This document shows, piece by piece, positions 27,582 to 36,425 of a stretch of 64,000 bases of DNA. Where the stretch lies: assembly GCA_028288485.1 (NCBI GenBank), contig JAQBNO010000048.1, forward strand, positions 1-64,000. Direction: 5' to 3'. The DNA is from Segetibacter sp. (lineage in GTDB: Bacteria > Bacteroidota > Bacteroidia > Chitinophagales > Chitinophagaceae). The position numbers were made by a program, and so were the translations under genes. The stretch's first letter is position 1. Each line of letters begins with the position of its first letter. The notes beneath the pieces are model-generated. The model was not told where the DNA came from, did no database searches, and saw only the letters and a list, made by a program, of their open reading frames with translations.

Positions 27582-29984
27582 ATGCACCCCCATCAACGTC
27601 CAATATTCCTGATCACACTGTTGCTATGTATTATTATCAAAGCTAACGCCCAACAACCTACCACCACCATATCGATAATTAACACCACCAAACAACCGAT
27701 CCCTTTTGCTACCGTAAAAGCTACCGCAACCGATAGTTTAAAAAGTATTACAAAAATCACAGACAGCAGCGGGATTGCGGTTTTCCAGCTATCACAAAAC
27801 TTACAATATGTTATAAATGTAACCTCGGTCGGTTACAGTGCAACTGAAAAGAGGATCACAATAACCGGTAACAATACGTTCACCATTACAGCCAAACCCT
27901 CCCCAACAGCTTTAGGCAACGTTACCGTAACTTCAACACGACCAGTAATGCGACAGGAAGATGACAAGACAATAATAGACCCTGAAAACCTTGCAAACAG
28001 CAGTACAAATGCATTTGAAATCCTGGAAAAAACACCCGGCTTATTTGTTGACCAGGATGGAAATGTTTACCTCAGCAGCACCACACCAGCTAAGATTTTT
28101 ATTAATGGCCGCGAACAAAGAATGGGCACTTCTGATATCGCTACCATGCTCAGGAGCCTTCCGCCTAACTCTATTCAAAGCATTGAGATCCTTCGCACCC
28201 CGTCTGCCAAATACGATGCAAGCGGCGGAGGTGGAATTGTAAATGTTGTGCTTAAAAAAGGCGTACGCATAGGACTTACCGGAACCGTAAATGCAGGCCT
28301 CAACCAGGGTGTTTATGGAAACCAGTTTGCCGGCATGAACCTGAATAACAGCGCCGGGAAATTAAACACTTACATTAACCTGCAGTATAGCAGGCGAAAC
28401 AACTACGACCAAATTAAAACCGATCGCTTGTTTGCTGCCGATACCATTTTAAGCCAGGATGCTTTCACCCGTTACCCCCAAAATAGCTTTTATGTTGGTG
28501 TCGGCTTTGGATATGAACTAAGTAAAAAGTGGGAAATAAGTTACGATGGCAGGCTCAACCTGAACAACGCTAAAAACAACACCGTCAATAGCTCCGATAT
28601 AACCAAGCTGAGCACAAACGAATTAATTACGAGCAATGTGGCTAACGTACAAAATAAGGCTAACAGCACCTCCATTTCGCAAAGTATTTCCACCAAATAT
28701 AAAATTGACAGCTCCGGCAGTGAATGGACCAATGATCTTTCTTATACAGGCAATCCTAACACAACCAGCCAAAACTTTGCTACCGGTTTTATGGTTCCCA
28801 ATCGCTCCCCTTCTGCAGGCGATGGCGCCGTCACAACAAAGTTCAATTTCTATAGTATAAGTTCAAATGTGTTGTGGAAGCTGCCAAAGAAGTTTACAGT
28901 TGAAACAGGTATTAAATCAACTTTTGTAAGCTTCAGTAACAATGCTGATTATTTCAGGGTAATCGAAGGAAGCCGTACAGTTGACAATTTCCGCACAGCA
29001 GCTTTTAATTACCGCGAGAATATCAACTCCGGGTATTTGCAGGCTTCCAAAAACGTCTCCGGCATTGTTGTAAAAATGGGTGTACGAGCGGAAAATACGA
29101 ACATGGAAGGAAATCAACTGGTACCTAAAGACACCTCGTTCAACATACACCGTACCGATTTGTTTCCGTACATCTACATTAGCAGGAACCTGATGACGAT
29201 CATGAGTTACGAACTGAAGGCCTACCTTGTTTATCGCCGCACCATCAGCCGTCCCTCTTACGACCTGCTAAACCCTTTTCCGCGTTACATCGATCCGTAC
29301 CTTTTCGAAACCGGCAATCCTGCTTTACGCCCACAGTTCACACAGAATTACGAGGCGAACATCTCGGTGAATGAAAGACCGATTTTTGCTGTCGGCGTAA
29401 ACAATACCAAAGACATCTTTACGAACGTAATTTACCAGGCCGACAGCAGTAAAAGTTTGGCCTACCGAACTTACGACAACCTTGGAACCAATAAAGAGAC
29501 TTACTTCAGGATATTGGGTGCTATACCACCGGGAAGAAAATATTTTATAGTGGCCGGCTTGCAGTACAACCACAATTTTTACAACGGACTGTACGAGAAC
29601 AAACCGCTAGGGTTTAAGAGGGGCAGTTTCTCCATCTTCACCTATCAAACCCTTAAAATTAGCCCTACCACCCAGTTTACCATTAACGGCTTTGCCAGGT
29701 TCAACGGACAGTTACAGTTTTACGAGTTAACTTCTTTTGGCTCCCTCAACTTTAGCCTGAACCAACAGTTCCTGAATAAAAAACTAATGATTTCCCTAAA
29801 TGCTACCGACGTTTTGTTTACCAATAACAACAGCTTCAGCCTGCAACAGGGAACTGTAAATGCAAGCGGTTACCGCGAAGCCGATACCAGGCGCTTTGGA
29901 ATTAACGTTCGTTACAATTTTGGTTTTAGGAAAAAAGAGGAAAATAATATGTTTAATATAGAGAGCCCCGAAAAGGGAAATTAG
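27582..29984 (+). CDS. TonB-dependent-receptor-like outer-membrane beta-barrel protein
   Basis: Outer-membrane protein of 800 aa. A signal peptide (about 1-24, ending KANAQ) precedes a carboxypeptidase-regulatory-like Ig domain (about 25-107), a plug-like domain (about 115-230) with ALGNVTVTSTRPVMRQEDDKT and PSAKYDASGGGGIVNVVLKK, and the large barrel of the OMP_b-brl_3 type. This family resembles TonB-dependent receptors but lacks the SusC signatures, and no SusD gene adjoins. It follows the GH76 gene, so uptake of mannan pieces is possible but not shown. The last beta strand (FGINVRYNFGF) is followed by an unusual charged tail of about 17 residues. Confidence 0.88.
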   Translation: MHPHQRPIFLITLLLCIIIKANAQQPTTTISIINTTKQPIPFATVKATATDSLKSITKITDSSGIAVFQLSQNLQYVINVTSVGYSATEKRITITGNNTFTITAKPSPTALGNVTVTSTRPVMRQEDDKTIIDPENLANSSTNAFEILEKTPGLFVDQDGNVYLSSTTPAKIFINGREQRMGTSDIATMLRSLPPNSIQSIEILRTPSAKYDASGGGGIVNVVLKKGVRIGLTGTVNAGLNQGVYGNQFAGMNLNNSAGKLNTYINLQYSRRNNYDQIKTDRLFAADTILSQDAFTRYPQNSFYVGVGFGYELSKKWEISYDGRLNLNNAKNNTVNSSDITKLSTNELITSNVANVQNKANSTSISQSISTKYKIDSSGSEWTNDLSYTGNPNTTSQNFATGFMVPNRSPSAGDGAVTTKFNFYSISSNVLWKLPKKFTVETGIKSTFVSFSNNADYFRVIEGSRTVDNFRTAAFNYRENINSGYLQASKNVSGIVVKMGVRAENTNMEGNQLVPKDTSFNIHRTDLFPYIYISRNLMTIMSYELKAYLVYRRTISRPSYDLLNPFPRYIDPYLFETGNPALRPQFTQNYEANISVNERPIFAVGVNNTKDIFTNVIYQADSSKSLAYRTYDNLGTNKETYFRILGAIPPGRKYFIVAGLQYNHNFYNGLYENKPLGFKRGSFSIFTYQTLKISPTTQFTINGFARFNGQLQFYELTSFGSLNFSLNQQFLNKKLMISLNATDVLFTNNNSFSLQQGTVNASGYREADTRRFGINVRYNFGFRKKEENNMFNIESPEKGN

Positions 29985-29999
29985 CAGATCTTTTCGGGG
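29966..29999 (+). terminator. Hairpin overlapping the stop codon of the barrel gene
   Basis: A perfect 10-bp stem CCCCGAAAAG/CTTTTCGGGG (29966..29975 with 29990..29999) with a 14-nt loop containing the stop codon. No T tract follows, so it may stabilise the mRNA end rather than terminate. Confidence 0.4.
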
Positions 30000-30061
30000 A
30001 CAAGCAATCATATTGCTGTCTGCACTTTTTGTCGCTTGTAATTTTATATACTGTTCTAAAT

Positions 30062-30092
30062 GAGCGGACGAATGCGGTCCGCTTCTTTTTTC
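30062..30092 (+). terminator. Rho-independent terminator after the outer-membrane barrel gene
   Basis: A 7-bp stem AGCGGAC/GTCCGCT (30063..30069 with 30077..30083) is followed directly by TCTTTTTT on the plus strand. It ends the 26.2-30 kb plus-strand unit before the DUF721 gene. Confidence 0.65.
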
Positions 30093-30140
30093 ATTATCCA
30101 CAATCTTTCTAACCCGAAAATTAGCTTTTATCTTTGGGAT

Positions 30141-30422
30141 ATGTCCGAAATTTCAATTGGTGATGCGATTAAGGCTTTTTTAAGGAAAAGCAAGCTAAAA
30201 ACAGGGATCCAGGCGTTACAGATCGAACAAGTGTGGGAAACGCTGATGGGAAAGACTATTGCAAAATACACGGAAAAAATACAAATTGTCAATCACACCC
30301 TTTTTATACGTACCAATGTTGGTCCTTTAAAGCAGGAACTCATGTACCAGAAGGAAAAAATTATTGAAAGGGTGAATGAGGCCTTGGGTGAAAAAGTTAT
30401 CAAAGAAGTAGTTATTCAATAA
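30141..30422 (+). CDS. DUF721 (DciA-like) protein
   Basis: Small basic protein of 93 aa belonging to DUF721, the family that includes the DnaB helicase operator DciA. The typical pattern is seen: SIGDAIKAFLRKSKLKTGI, then a central VWETLMGKTIAKYTEKI, then LFIRTNVGPLKQELMYQKEKI and a C-terminal VIKEVVI strand. It lacks the long N-terminal extension of some DciA proteins. A role in replication initiation is plausible from family knowledge but unproven for Bacteroidota. I use the ATG at 30141; the open frame extends to 30060 through the preceding terminator, which cannot be coding. A TATCTTTG box lies 4 nt upstream of the ATG, raising the possibility of a near-leaderless mRNA. Confidence 0.85.
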   Translation: MSEISIGDAIKAFLRKSKLKTGIQALQIEQVWETLMGKTIAKYTEKIQIVNHTLFIRTNVGPLKQELMYQKEKIIERVNEALGEKVIKEVVIQ

Positions 30423-30441
30423 ATGTTCGTGAACCTGCCAA

Positions 30442-31158
30442 TCAGAACGTAATATAATAAAGTACCAGGGATGTAATGGCGGCAATAAATGTATTTAGAA
30501 AATTAACTTCATTATTATCAAGGTATTTCTTTCGTTCAAGGGTTGCACCTAAAACAGAATCTGCCAGATTTCCAATTGTCCCTGCAAGAACGATCAGGAA
30601 AAAGCTTTCATTCCATTCGTGCACCGTAACATATACAACCGCGATAACTCCACTTCCAATTACTCCCAACAAAGTTCCTTCAACACTTACTACACCGTCT
30701 AATCCTCTCTTGTCTTTTTTAAGTGTTAGTATGTTGTAAAACTTTCGTCCGAACACATTACCCAGTTCGGACGACAATGTGTCTGCTGTAGCCGAAGCGA
30801 GGCTGGCAGCAACCATTAGTTGAAGAACAGCTGTTTCGCGGGGAAACAATACCATTAATAATCCAAGTATCCCTGCTACTCCCGCATTAGCAATTACTTG
30901 TCCGGCTGTTCGTTTGCCTTTACCTGTTTCAGCTAAACCCATTCGTTGTTTAACTGCAAAACCTACCGAAGTAGCCACGGTAGCAAGAATAAAGAATGTA
31001 GCCATCATTGCCACTCCGGCATAACCAGTTCCCATAAAAACCAGGAGTCCTATAATCCAGCCTGCCATTCCACCACCGGCTGTAAGCTTGCCTGCGCTAA
31101 CGGCTGCAAATGCAGCAATGGTGAGAATAACAAGAATTAACGAATATTGTGAGAACAT
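30442..31158 (-). CDS. DUF92 integral membrane protein
   Basis: Integral inner-membrane protein of about 238 aa with 6-7 hydrophobic helices, of the DUF92/TIGR00297 family. Typical features are AGGGMAGWIIGLLVFMGTG, GKRTAGQVIANAGVAGILGL, the conserved ATADTLSSELG with acidic and small residues, and DGVVSVEGTLLGVIGSG. The fold is related to CDP-alcohol/phytyl-phosphate kinase-like membrane proteins. In plants a relative (VTE6) is a phytyl-phosphate kinase, but the bacterial role is not established. The ATG at 31158 is the likely start. A GTG-initiated extension to 31251 runs into the repeat element and is rejected. Confidence 0.85.
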   Translation of the reverse strand: MFSQYSLILVILTIAAFAAVSAGKLTAGGGMAGWIIGLLVFMGTGYAGVAMMATFFILATVATSVGFAVKQRMGLAETGKGKRTAGQVIANAGVAGILGLLMVLFPRETAVLQLMVAASLASATADTLSSELGNVFGRKFYNILTLKKDKRGLDGVVSVEGTLLGVIGSGVIAVVYVTVHEWNESFFLIVLAGTIGNLADSVLGATLERKKYLDNNEVNFLNTFIAAITSLVLYYITF

Positions 31159-31215
31159 AGATTTAAAATAAACCAGCGACCGGTTTGAAACATAACAAAT
31201 AATGAACCGGGAAGG

Positions 31216-31270
31216 GATACCATGGAAAGATACAGTAGAAGTGAGTGACACAACCGGGGTTGCACAAAGG
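31216..31270 (+). repeat. 55-bp repeat, CAACCGG subfamily, copy 2
   Basis: Matches 54965..55019 at 45 of 55 positions. It carries the centre GTAGAAGTGAGTGAC then ACAACCGGGG. It lies between divergent genes (DUF92 and the permease). Confidence 0.8.
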
Positions 31271-31448
31271 AATTTAGCCGGAAACCAAAAGATCCTTCTC
31301 TTCTTTACACCAGCTGTAAATAGTATCTGCAGTAATAATTTTACTATTCGCTGTTATTAGCGCGCATGCTTATGTGTAGTTTGCTTTTCATCAATTCTTC
31401 TCTGCACCTTTGCAACTTACTTTTGAACAAGCAAACCTATACCAGACA

Positions 31449-32798
31449 ATGTCAGCACCCGTATTAGAAAGACGACTTGGCCTTGGACACGCCACTGCAA
31501 TTAACATGATAGACATGGTGGGAATTGGGCCGTTTATTACATTGCCGATGGTAATAGGCGCTATGAACGGACCGTGGTTTTTGTACGCATGGGTAGCGGG
31601 TGCAGTTTTATCTTTTATTGACGCGATGATCTGGAGTGAATTAGGAACAGCCTTTCCTAAGGCAGGCGGTAGCTATAATTTTTTAAAAGAGGCTTACGGA
31701 GCAAATGGGCCCGGAAAACTGATGAGCTTCTTATTTGTGTGGCAAACCATGATACAGGCACCACTGGTTATTGCATCGGCAGCCATAGGTTTTGCATCCT
31801 ACTTTTCTTACCTGCTGCCGCTAAACTACATTACAAGCAAAGTAGTGAGCGGAAGTGTTGTTATTTTAATTGTTGTGTTACTATACAGGAAAATAGATGC
31901 CATTGGCAAAATAAGTGTACTGTTGTGGACCGGTGTTATCATTACCATGTTTTGGATTATTGGAAGCGGAATTGCGCACGGCAACTTTATTTCACCTATA
32001 CTTCATATAAACGATGGGCTAGTGGTAAACTATGCATTTATTTCTGCACTCGGCTTTGCCAGCGTAAAAAGCGTGTATAGTTACCTTGGATATTATAACG
32101 TCTGCCACCTGGGAGGCGAGATTATTAATCCGTCGAAAAATATTCCGCGCAGTATGTTTTTGTCGATTGCAGGGATTACGGTTTTATACCTGCTGATGAA
32201 CGTTAGTGTTGTTAGCGTAATACCGTGGCAAGTAGCAAAAGAAAGTGAATTTGTTTTAAGTGTTTATATGCATCAACTGGCCGGTAGTACTGCTGCGAAA
32301 GTTATTACCTGCCTTATTTTATGGGTAGCGTTTGCGTCGGTTTTTTCTGCCACGTTAGGCTATAGCCGAATTCCTTATGCAGCAGCAGCTGACGGAGCAT
32401 TTTTTAAGGTATTTGCAAAACTTCATCCCACCAAACACTTCCCTTATGTCTCACTGTTATTCCTGGGAAGTGTAGCCTTTGCTTTCAGTCTTCTCTTTAG
32501 ATTAGGTGAAGTGATAAGTGCGATTCTTGCAATGAGAATCTTAATTCAATTTATAGGTCAGGCCATCGGCTTATTGCTGCTGCGGAAAGCACGAGGTAAA
32601 AGTATCTTTCCTTATACCATGCCTTTTTTTCCAGTACCTGTTTTTATCGCAATCGCTCTCTGGTTATTCATTCTGTTTAAAACAGGCTTAGAATTGGCTG
32701 TTTACGGATTAATAGTAATTGCCACAGGAATAGTAGCATTCTTTATTAAAGCAAAAGTGAATAAAGAATGGCCGTTTAATAAAAAATTTAGGGAATAA
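31449..32798 (+). CDS. APC-family amino acid permease
   Basis: Amino acid/polyamine/organocation permease, about 449 aa, with 12 predicted membrane helices. Helix 1 carries the unwound glycine-rich motif MIDMVGIGPFITLP, and there is a strong FPKAGGSYNFLKEAYG loop typical of the family. It should take up or exchange an amino acid across the inner membrane; the substrate is not predictable. I start at the ATG at 31449 (MSAPVLERRLG); an in-frame TTG at 31410 would add 13 residues without family support. The last codons overlap a hairpin that serves the convergent CHAP gene. Confidence 0.88.
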   Translation: MSAPVLERRLGLGHATAINMIDMVGIGPFITLPMVIGAMNGPWFLYAWVAGAVLSFIDAMIWSELGTAFPKAGGSYNFLKEAYGANGPGKLMSFLFVWQTMIQAPLVIASAAIGFASYFSYLLPLNYITSKVVSGSVVILIVVLLYRKIDAIGKISVLLWTGVIITMFWIIGSGIAHGNFISPILHINDGLVVNYAFISALGFASVKSVYSYLGYYNVCHLGGEIINPSKNIPRSMFLSIAGITVLYLLMNVSVVSVIPWQVAKESEFVLSVYMHQLAGSTAAKVITCLILWVAFASVFSATLGYSRIPYAAAADGAFFKVFAKLHPTKHFPYVSLLFLGSVAFAFSLLFRLGEVISAILAMRILIQFIGQAIGLLLLRKARGKSIFPYTMPFFPVPVFIAIALWLFILFKTGLELAVYGLIVIATGIVAFFIKAKVNKEWPFNKKFRE

Positions 32799-32818
32799 GA
32801 AACATGTTTCCTTATTCC
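32780..32818 (-). terminator. Terminator of the CHAP gene, inside the permease 3' end
   Basis: On the minus strand, GGAATAAGGAAAC pairs with GTTTCTTATTCC (one bulged G) and is followed by CTAAATTTTTTATT. It ends transcription of the gene at 32854..33606. The stem overlaps the permease stop codon and the T run lies within its coding end. Confidence 0.65.
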
Positions 32819-32853
32819 GCAAAACACCGAGAAGCCGGAAATGAAATTGTGGC

Positions 32854-33606
32854 TTAACTATAAGCTATAAAACCTTTATTGATAGAACTGATTTTTCTGC
32901 GAAGCTCAAACACGCCGATGCCATTTCGACTTCCGCCGGGGTTACTGTTGCCTTCTATGGTATGAATAATACCTCCTTCAACTTTTTCAACCAGGCCGGT
33001 GTGTCCCATTCCTTTGCCGTGATCCATGATAAAAATGTTTCCGGGCTTAATAAGTGAGGGATTGTTGATTGCTTCGGCAGTCGGAATTTTGGTGCCGCTT
33101 GTGTTCTTCCAGTGGAAAAGACAACCGGCAGTTTTACATGCAGGATTTGGTACTCCCAGCTTTTCAGAAGCTTTTTTAAAGCACCAGTAAGTAAACGAAG
33201 CGCACCAAAAGCTTCCGGGAGGGCAATTGACGGACGAGAGAAACTCATTTACCTCTGGTCCGCTATTACTTCCCGCCGGCTTTTCCATTACACCTACCGT
33301 ATCTTTTGCAATTTTTAGGGCTTCTTTAGAAATGCCCGTTTCTGGTATCACCTGCTTTACTACAGTTTCTATTCCAAATAATGCTGCCCATGTAAGCGAT
33401 CCTACTTCTCCATCAATTTTTAAGGGATTACCAAGTTGGTCGGTGTGTAAAGATTGAAACAGTTTTACTGCAGCTAAAGTCTTTGGTCCATAACTCCCAA
33501 GCCCGTCAAATGTTCCACAACCGTTTTCGGTAAGTTTCTGCTGTATAGCTAAAATAATTGAACTGTCCTGCTCCCCTTTTTTAATAATCCTGTTAGGGTA
33601 ATTCAT
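32854..33606 (-). CDS. Peptidoglycan-binding and CHAP-domain amidase/endopeptidase
   Basis: Predicted cell-wall-cleaving enzyme of 250 aa. The N-terminus (about 8-80) is a PG_binding_1 module (GCGTFDGLGSYGPKTLAAVK, DGEVGSLTWAALFG), and the C-terminal CHAP domain (about 95-245) holds the catalytic Cys135 (FWCASFTYW), His202 (GHTGLVEKV) and a polar residue in TIEGNS (E218). It has no signal peptide or membrane helix at either possible start, as in phage endolysins or proteins exported by a contractile or holin route. No phage genes surround it. Alternatives are a self-lysis or effector enzyme. Its own terminator lies just downstream. Confidence 0.85.
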   Translation of the reverse strand: MNYPNRIIKKGEQDSSIILAIQQKLTENGCGTFDGLGSYGPKTLAAVKLFQSLHTDQLGNPLKIDGEVGSLTWAALFGIETVVKQVIPETGISKEALKIAKDTVGVMEKPAGSNSGPEVNEFLSSVNCPPGSFWCASFTYWCFKKASEKLGVPNPACKTAGCLFHWKNTSGTKIPTAEAINNPSLIKPGNIFIMDHGKGMGHTGLVEKVEGGIIHTIEGNSNPGGSRNGIGVFELRRKISSINKGFIAYS

Positions 33607-33773
33607 ATAAAATGATTTTAATGAAATGTTGGATTTGAACTATTATTACCCCGAATCTAATATTTAATCTTCACGTCTCATAGCCACTACAAGTCTTTTT
33701 ACAGGAATTTCAACAAATAAACACCGGTTTTTAAAATTGGACTAACAATAACTTCGGGGTAACGAGGATTAAA

Positions 33774-34040
33774 TCAAGTGATTATCCAGTAATAGACAAG
33801 GGCCAGGCATAGCAGCGTTTCCAGTATCCAAATCAAAAAAGTCTTCTTTGAAATATAAAACTTCAAAACAATATCTAAGAGAATTATCGCCAACAAAAAA
33901 AAGAAAAGCCGTAGAACCAGTGAAAGTCGGAAACCTTCAGTACCGCCTTTTTCTACAAGCAGACTGTATAGAATGATAAAGGACGTAATAACAGAAATTA
34001 TCACAAAAGGAGTTGTCCTGGTGAACCATTTTTTAATCAT
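33774..34040 (-). CDS. Small integral membrane protein of unknown function
   Basis: About 88 aa from the ATG at 34040 (MIKKWFTRTTPF), with three hydrophobic helices (about 12-30, 40-62, 68-88) and a basic start; there is no recognised family. The open frame extends to an ATG at 34133, but that upstream part runs through the terminator of the preceding gene (34117..34146), so I prefer the shorter form. An ATG at 34118 is also possible. Hydrophobicity and codon pattern support a real gene. Its job cannot be inferred from its neighbours, an alpha-oxoamine synthase and a cell-wall lysin. Confidence 0.55.
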   Translation of the reverse strand: MIKKWFTRTTPFVIISVITSFIILYSLLVEKGGTEGFRLSLVLRLFFFLLAIILLDIVLKFYISKKTFLIWILETLLCLALVYYWIIT

Positions 34041-34116
34041 CTTGTTGGCAAAGAAATTAGGCAATGCGAAAATACCATAAATGTAATGGCGAAGAAGTAA
34101 GGCGAGGTTATCAGCC

Positions 34117-34146
34117 ATAAAAAAAGCTTTCAAAAAATGAAAGCTT
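34117..34146 (-). terminator. Rho-independent terminator of the alpha-oxoamine synthase gene
   Basis: On the minus strand, AAGCTTTCA pairs with TGAAAGCTT around a short loop of about 5 T and is followed directly by TTTTTTA. It is a clean intrinsic terminator about 30 nt past the stop codon at 34176. Confidence 0.75.
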
Positions 34147-34175
34147 AGTTGTACAGAGAAAATTATTAATAAAGG

Positions 34176-35432
34176 TTACATCACCTCTGCCATATTAGGG
34201 ATCTTTTCTGCTTTATAAGCTCCTTTATCGAGCTTTTTCTTGGTGTCTTCAAAAGCTTTTAACGTCAGATCAATGTCTTCATCGCTGTGGGCAGCGGTTG
34301 GAATGATCCTGTAAATAATATCTCCTTTAGGAATTACAGGGTAAACCACGATAGAGCAGAAGATATGATAATTTTCCCTTAGATCCATTACCATTGAGGT
34401 TGCTTCCGGCACGTCACCTTTCATATAAATTGGGGTAACAGGTGAATTTGTTTTGCCAATGTCAAAACCCCTGGCCTTTAAACCTTCCTGTAGTCGGTTT
34501 ACATTGTGCCATAGTTTTTCTCTCAGTTCCGGCATTGTTTTAACCATTTCCATTCTTGCAAGCATCCCTTCAACAATCAGCAATGGTAAGCTTTTGGCGA
34601 AAATCTGGCTGCGGGTATTGTAACGTAAGTATTTAAGAACATCTTTAGGCCCGCTGATAAAAGCGCCAATACTACCCATACTTTTAACGAATGTGGAAAA
34701 GTACAAATCTATTCCGTCCTGGCAACCCTGGGCAGAATCGGCCCCGGCACCGTTAGGCCCCATATAACCAAAACCATGTGCATCGTCTATTAATATCCTG
34801 AACTCAAATTTATTTTTAAGCTCCACGATCTCTTTTAATATTCCCTGTTCTCCATCCATTCCAAATACCCCTTCTGTAATCAGCAAAATACCGCCTCCAT
34901 TTTTGTTAGCCATTTCGGTTGCACGCTGTAACTGCTTTTCACAATCTGCTATATCGTTGTGCTTATAGGCATAACGATGTCCCATATGCAACCTCACACC
35001 ATCTACTATGCAGGCGTGTGCCTGCCCATCATACACAATTACATCACGGCGATTAACAATGGCGTCGATACAACTCATTATACCCTGGTAACCAAAATTT
35101 AAAAGCATCGTATCTTCCCGGTTAACAAATTCGCTGATCACTTTTTCAAGCTGATCGTGTTTTGCCGTGTTTCCACTCATCATACGTGCACCCATCGGGT
35201 TACCCATCCCGTACATCGCTGCTGCTTCTGCATCCACTCTTCTAACCTCAGGGTGATTTACCAGCCCAAGGTAATTATTCAAGCTCCATACGATCATTTC
35301 CTTGCCGCGAAACGTCATTCTTGGTCCAAGTTCGCCTTCAAGTTTAGGAAAAGCAAAATACCCGTGAGCCCTATCCATGTGCTGACCTAAAGGACCTCCA
35401 TCTTTCACCAGCTTTGCAAAAACGTCTGCCAT
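34176..35432 (-). CDS. Alpha-oxoamine synthase (serine palmitoyltransferase-like)
   Basis: PLP-dependent enzyme of 418 aa that condenses an amino acid with an acyl thioester, releasing CO2. PLP-fold residues are clear: His139 (DGQAHACIVDG, cofactor-stacking), Asp216 and His219 in IDDAHGFG, and the Schiff-base lysine K250 in TFVKSMGSIGAF. The class holds glycine C-acetyltransferase, KAPA synthase, serine palmitoyltransferase and cysteate acyltransferase. The MVWSLNNYLGL-like start, GARMMSGNT loop and long C-terminus do not match biotin or threonine enzymes well. Bacteroidota use such enzymes for sphingolipids and sulfonolipids, so a lipid role is likely (inference). It stands alone with its own terminator. 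Confidence 0.8.
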   Translation of the reverse strand: MADVFAKLVKDGGPLGQHMDRAHGYFAFPKLEGELGPRMTFRGKEMIVWSLNNYLGLVNHPEVRRVDAEAAAMYGMGNPMGARMMSGNTAKHDQLEKVISEFVNREDTMLLNFGYQGIMSCIDAIVNRRDVIVYDGQAHACIVDGVRLHMGHRYAYKHNDIADCEKQLQRATEMANKNGGGILLITEGVFGMDGEQGILKEIVELKNKFEFRILIDDAHGFGYMGPNGAGADSAQGCQDGIDLYFSTFVKSMGSIGAFISGPKDVLKYLRYNTRSQIFAKSLPLLIVEGMLARMEMVKTMPELREKLWHNVNRLQEGLKARGFDIGKTNSPVTPIYMKGDVPEATSMVMDLRENYHIFCSIVVYPVIPKGDIIYRIIPTAAHSDEDIDLTLKAFEDTKKKLDKGAYKAEKIPNMAEVM

Positions 35433-35488
35433 TTCACTTATGATTTTTAGTTTTTATTTTTGGTACCGGGCGTTGCAATACTATTGAA

Positions 35489-35513
35489 CATCGTTGCGTC
35501 GCACACTTTTACC
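35489..35513 (-). repeat. CAACGATG-family repeat, short copy
   Basis: The minus strand reads GGTAAAAGTGTGCGAC followed by GCAACGATG. It lies 57 nt upstream of the alpha-oxoamine synthase start, and is the one GTACAAG-type copy in sense orientation between co-directional genes. Confidence 0.75.
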
Positions 35514-35651
35514 ACAAACCGTTATTGAACAGGTAAATAATGATGTGGAGCGCAAGCAAAAAATCTCGGCGATTGCAAATCGCCGCAAAGTTAAGGCTTT
35601 GAAATGAATAGATAGTTTAGGCTTAACAGAAATGCAAACTTGAAGCTTTCT

Positions 35652-36425
35652 TTAAAAAGAGGGAGGGTTATCCCTAAAAAAAGCCCTCAACATTGAAGCA
35701 TATTCAGTTTTATCTGATTGACTTTCATGCAAATATCTGTTCACTAAGTTGCGGGCTTGCTGCTGTAAATCAGGATAAGTATCTGGATAACCTATTGCTA
35801 AATCGTAAATATCCCTAATCATATTAAATGTTTTTCGACGTTGCTCATTTAATAACTCACCGTCTAATCGCAGCTTTGATATATTTTCAATGCCTCTTTC
35901 GTTTCCATTACCTGCAATTGGAATCTCTTCCCGGAAAGTGATGAAAGTTTCGCACTCTTCATTAGCAGGATGTATAAAAACAGGTTGCTCATTTTCAATT
36001 TTACTGTAATGAGACAATGCTCTTGAATAGTTATTTACAAGAGGAAAATAATTTTTCTTATATCGCTGGTTACAAAGCTGAGACGAAAGCAAAAGATTAT
36101 CTCATTCATACGCCAGCCAATAATAACCAGGCTTGTTGAGTTTCTCATTGCCCTGAACCCAACCTGCTTTAGGTCGGTAATGTTCTACGTCTCCATAACC
36201 TATATGTCCTATTTTTGATTCACAAAAACAACATTTGTAGTTTTGAAGTGCTATGAGACAGTTCTTAACCTCTGCACTACCGTAGATCTTGCTATCGAAA
36301 TCTCTACTTTCAAAATCTCTTTCTCCATTATCATAGCGGTCCTTCAAAATATTTGTAGCAACAAGGCCAGCAGTTTCTAAAGTGGAGGGTGCAGGTGCCG
36401 ACGACTTGTTTCTAATCCTAATCAT
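35652..36425 (-). pseudogene. HNH endonuclease (PtuB/TIGR02646-like), broken by an in-frame TGA
   Basis: A 257-codon HNH-family gene is split by one TGA at 36102..36104; the frame is the same on both sides. The N-terminal part has the Cys pair CCFCESK and the catalytic DVEHYRPK. The sequence then reads YYWLAYE, stop, DNLLLSSQLCNQRYKK. In relatives the stop position is typically Trp (TGG to TGA is one base), and the second zinc pair is usually Cys-x2-Cys where this copy has Ser-x2-Cys. Family members act as the nuclease of Septu-type and retron-type defence pairs with an ATPase. Its upstream partner remnant overlaps it by 8 nt. It is most likely inactive. Confidence 0.75.

Noticed and set aside
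31159-31251. GTG-initiated extension of the DUF92 protein
   Set aside because: It begins inside a repeat element and adds a non-conserved hydrophilic N-terminus; ATG at 31158 fits better.
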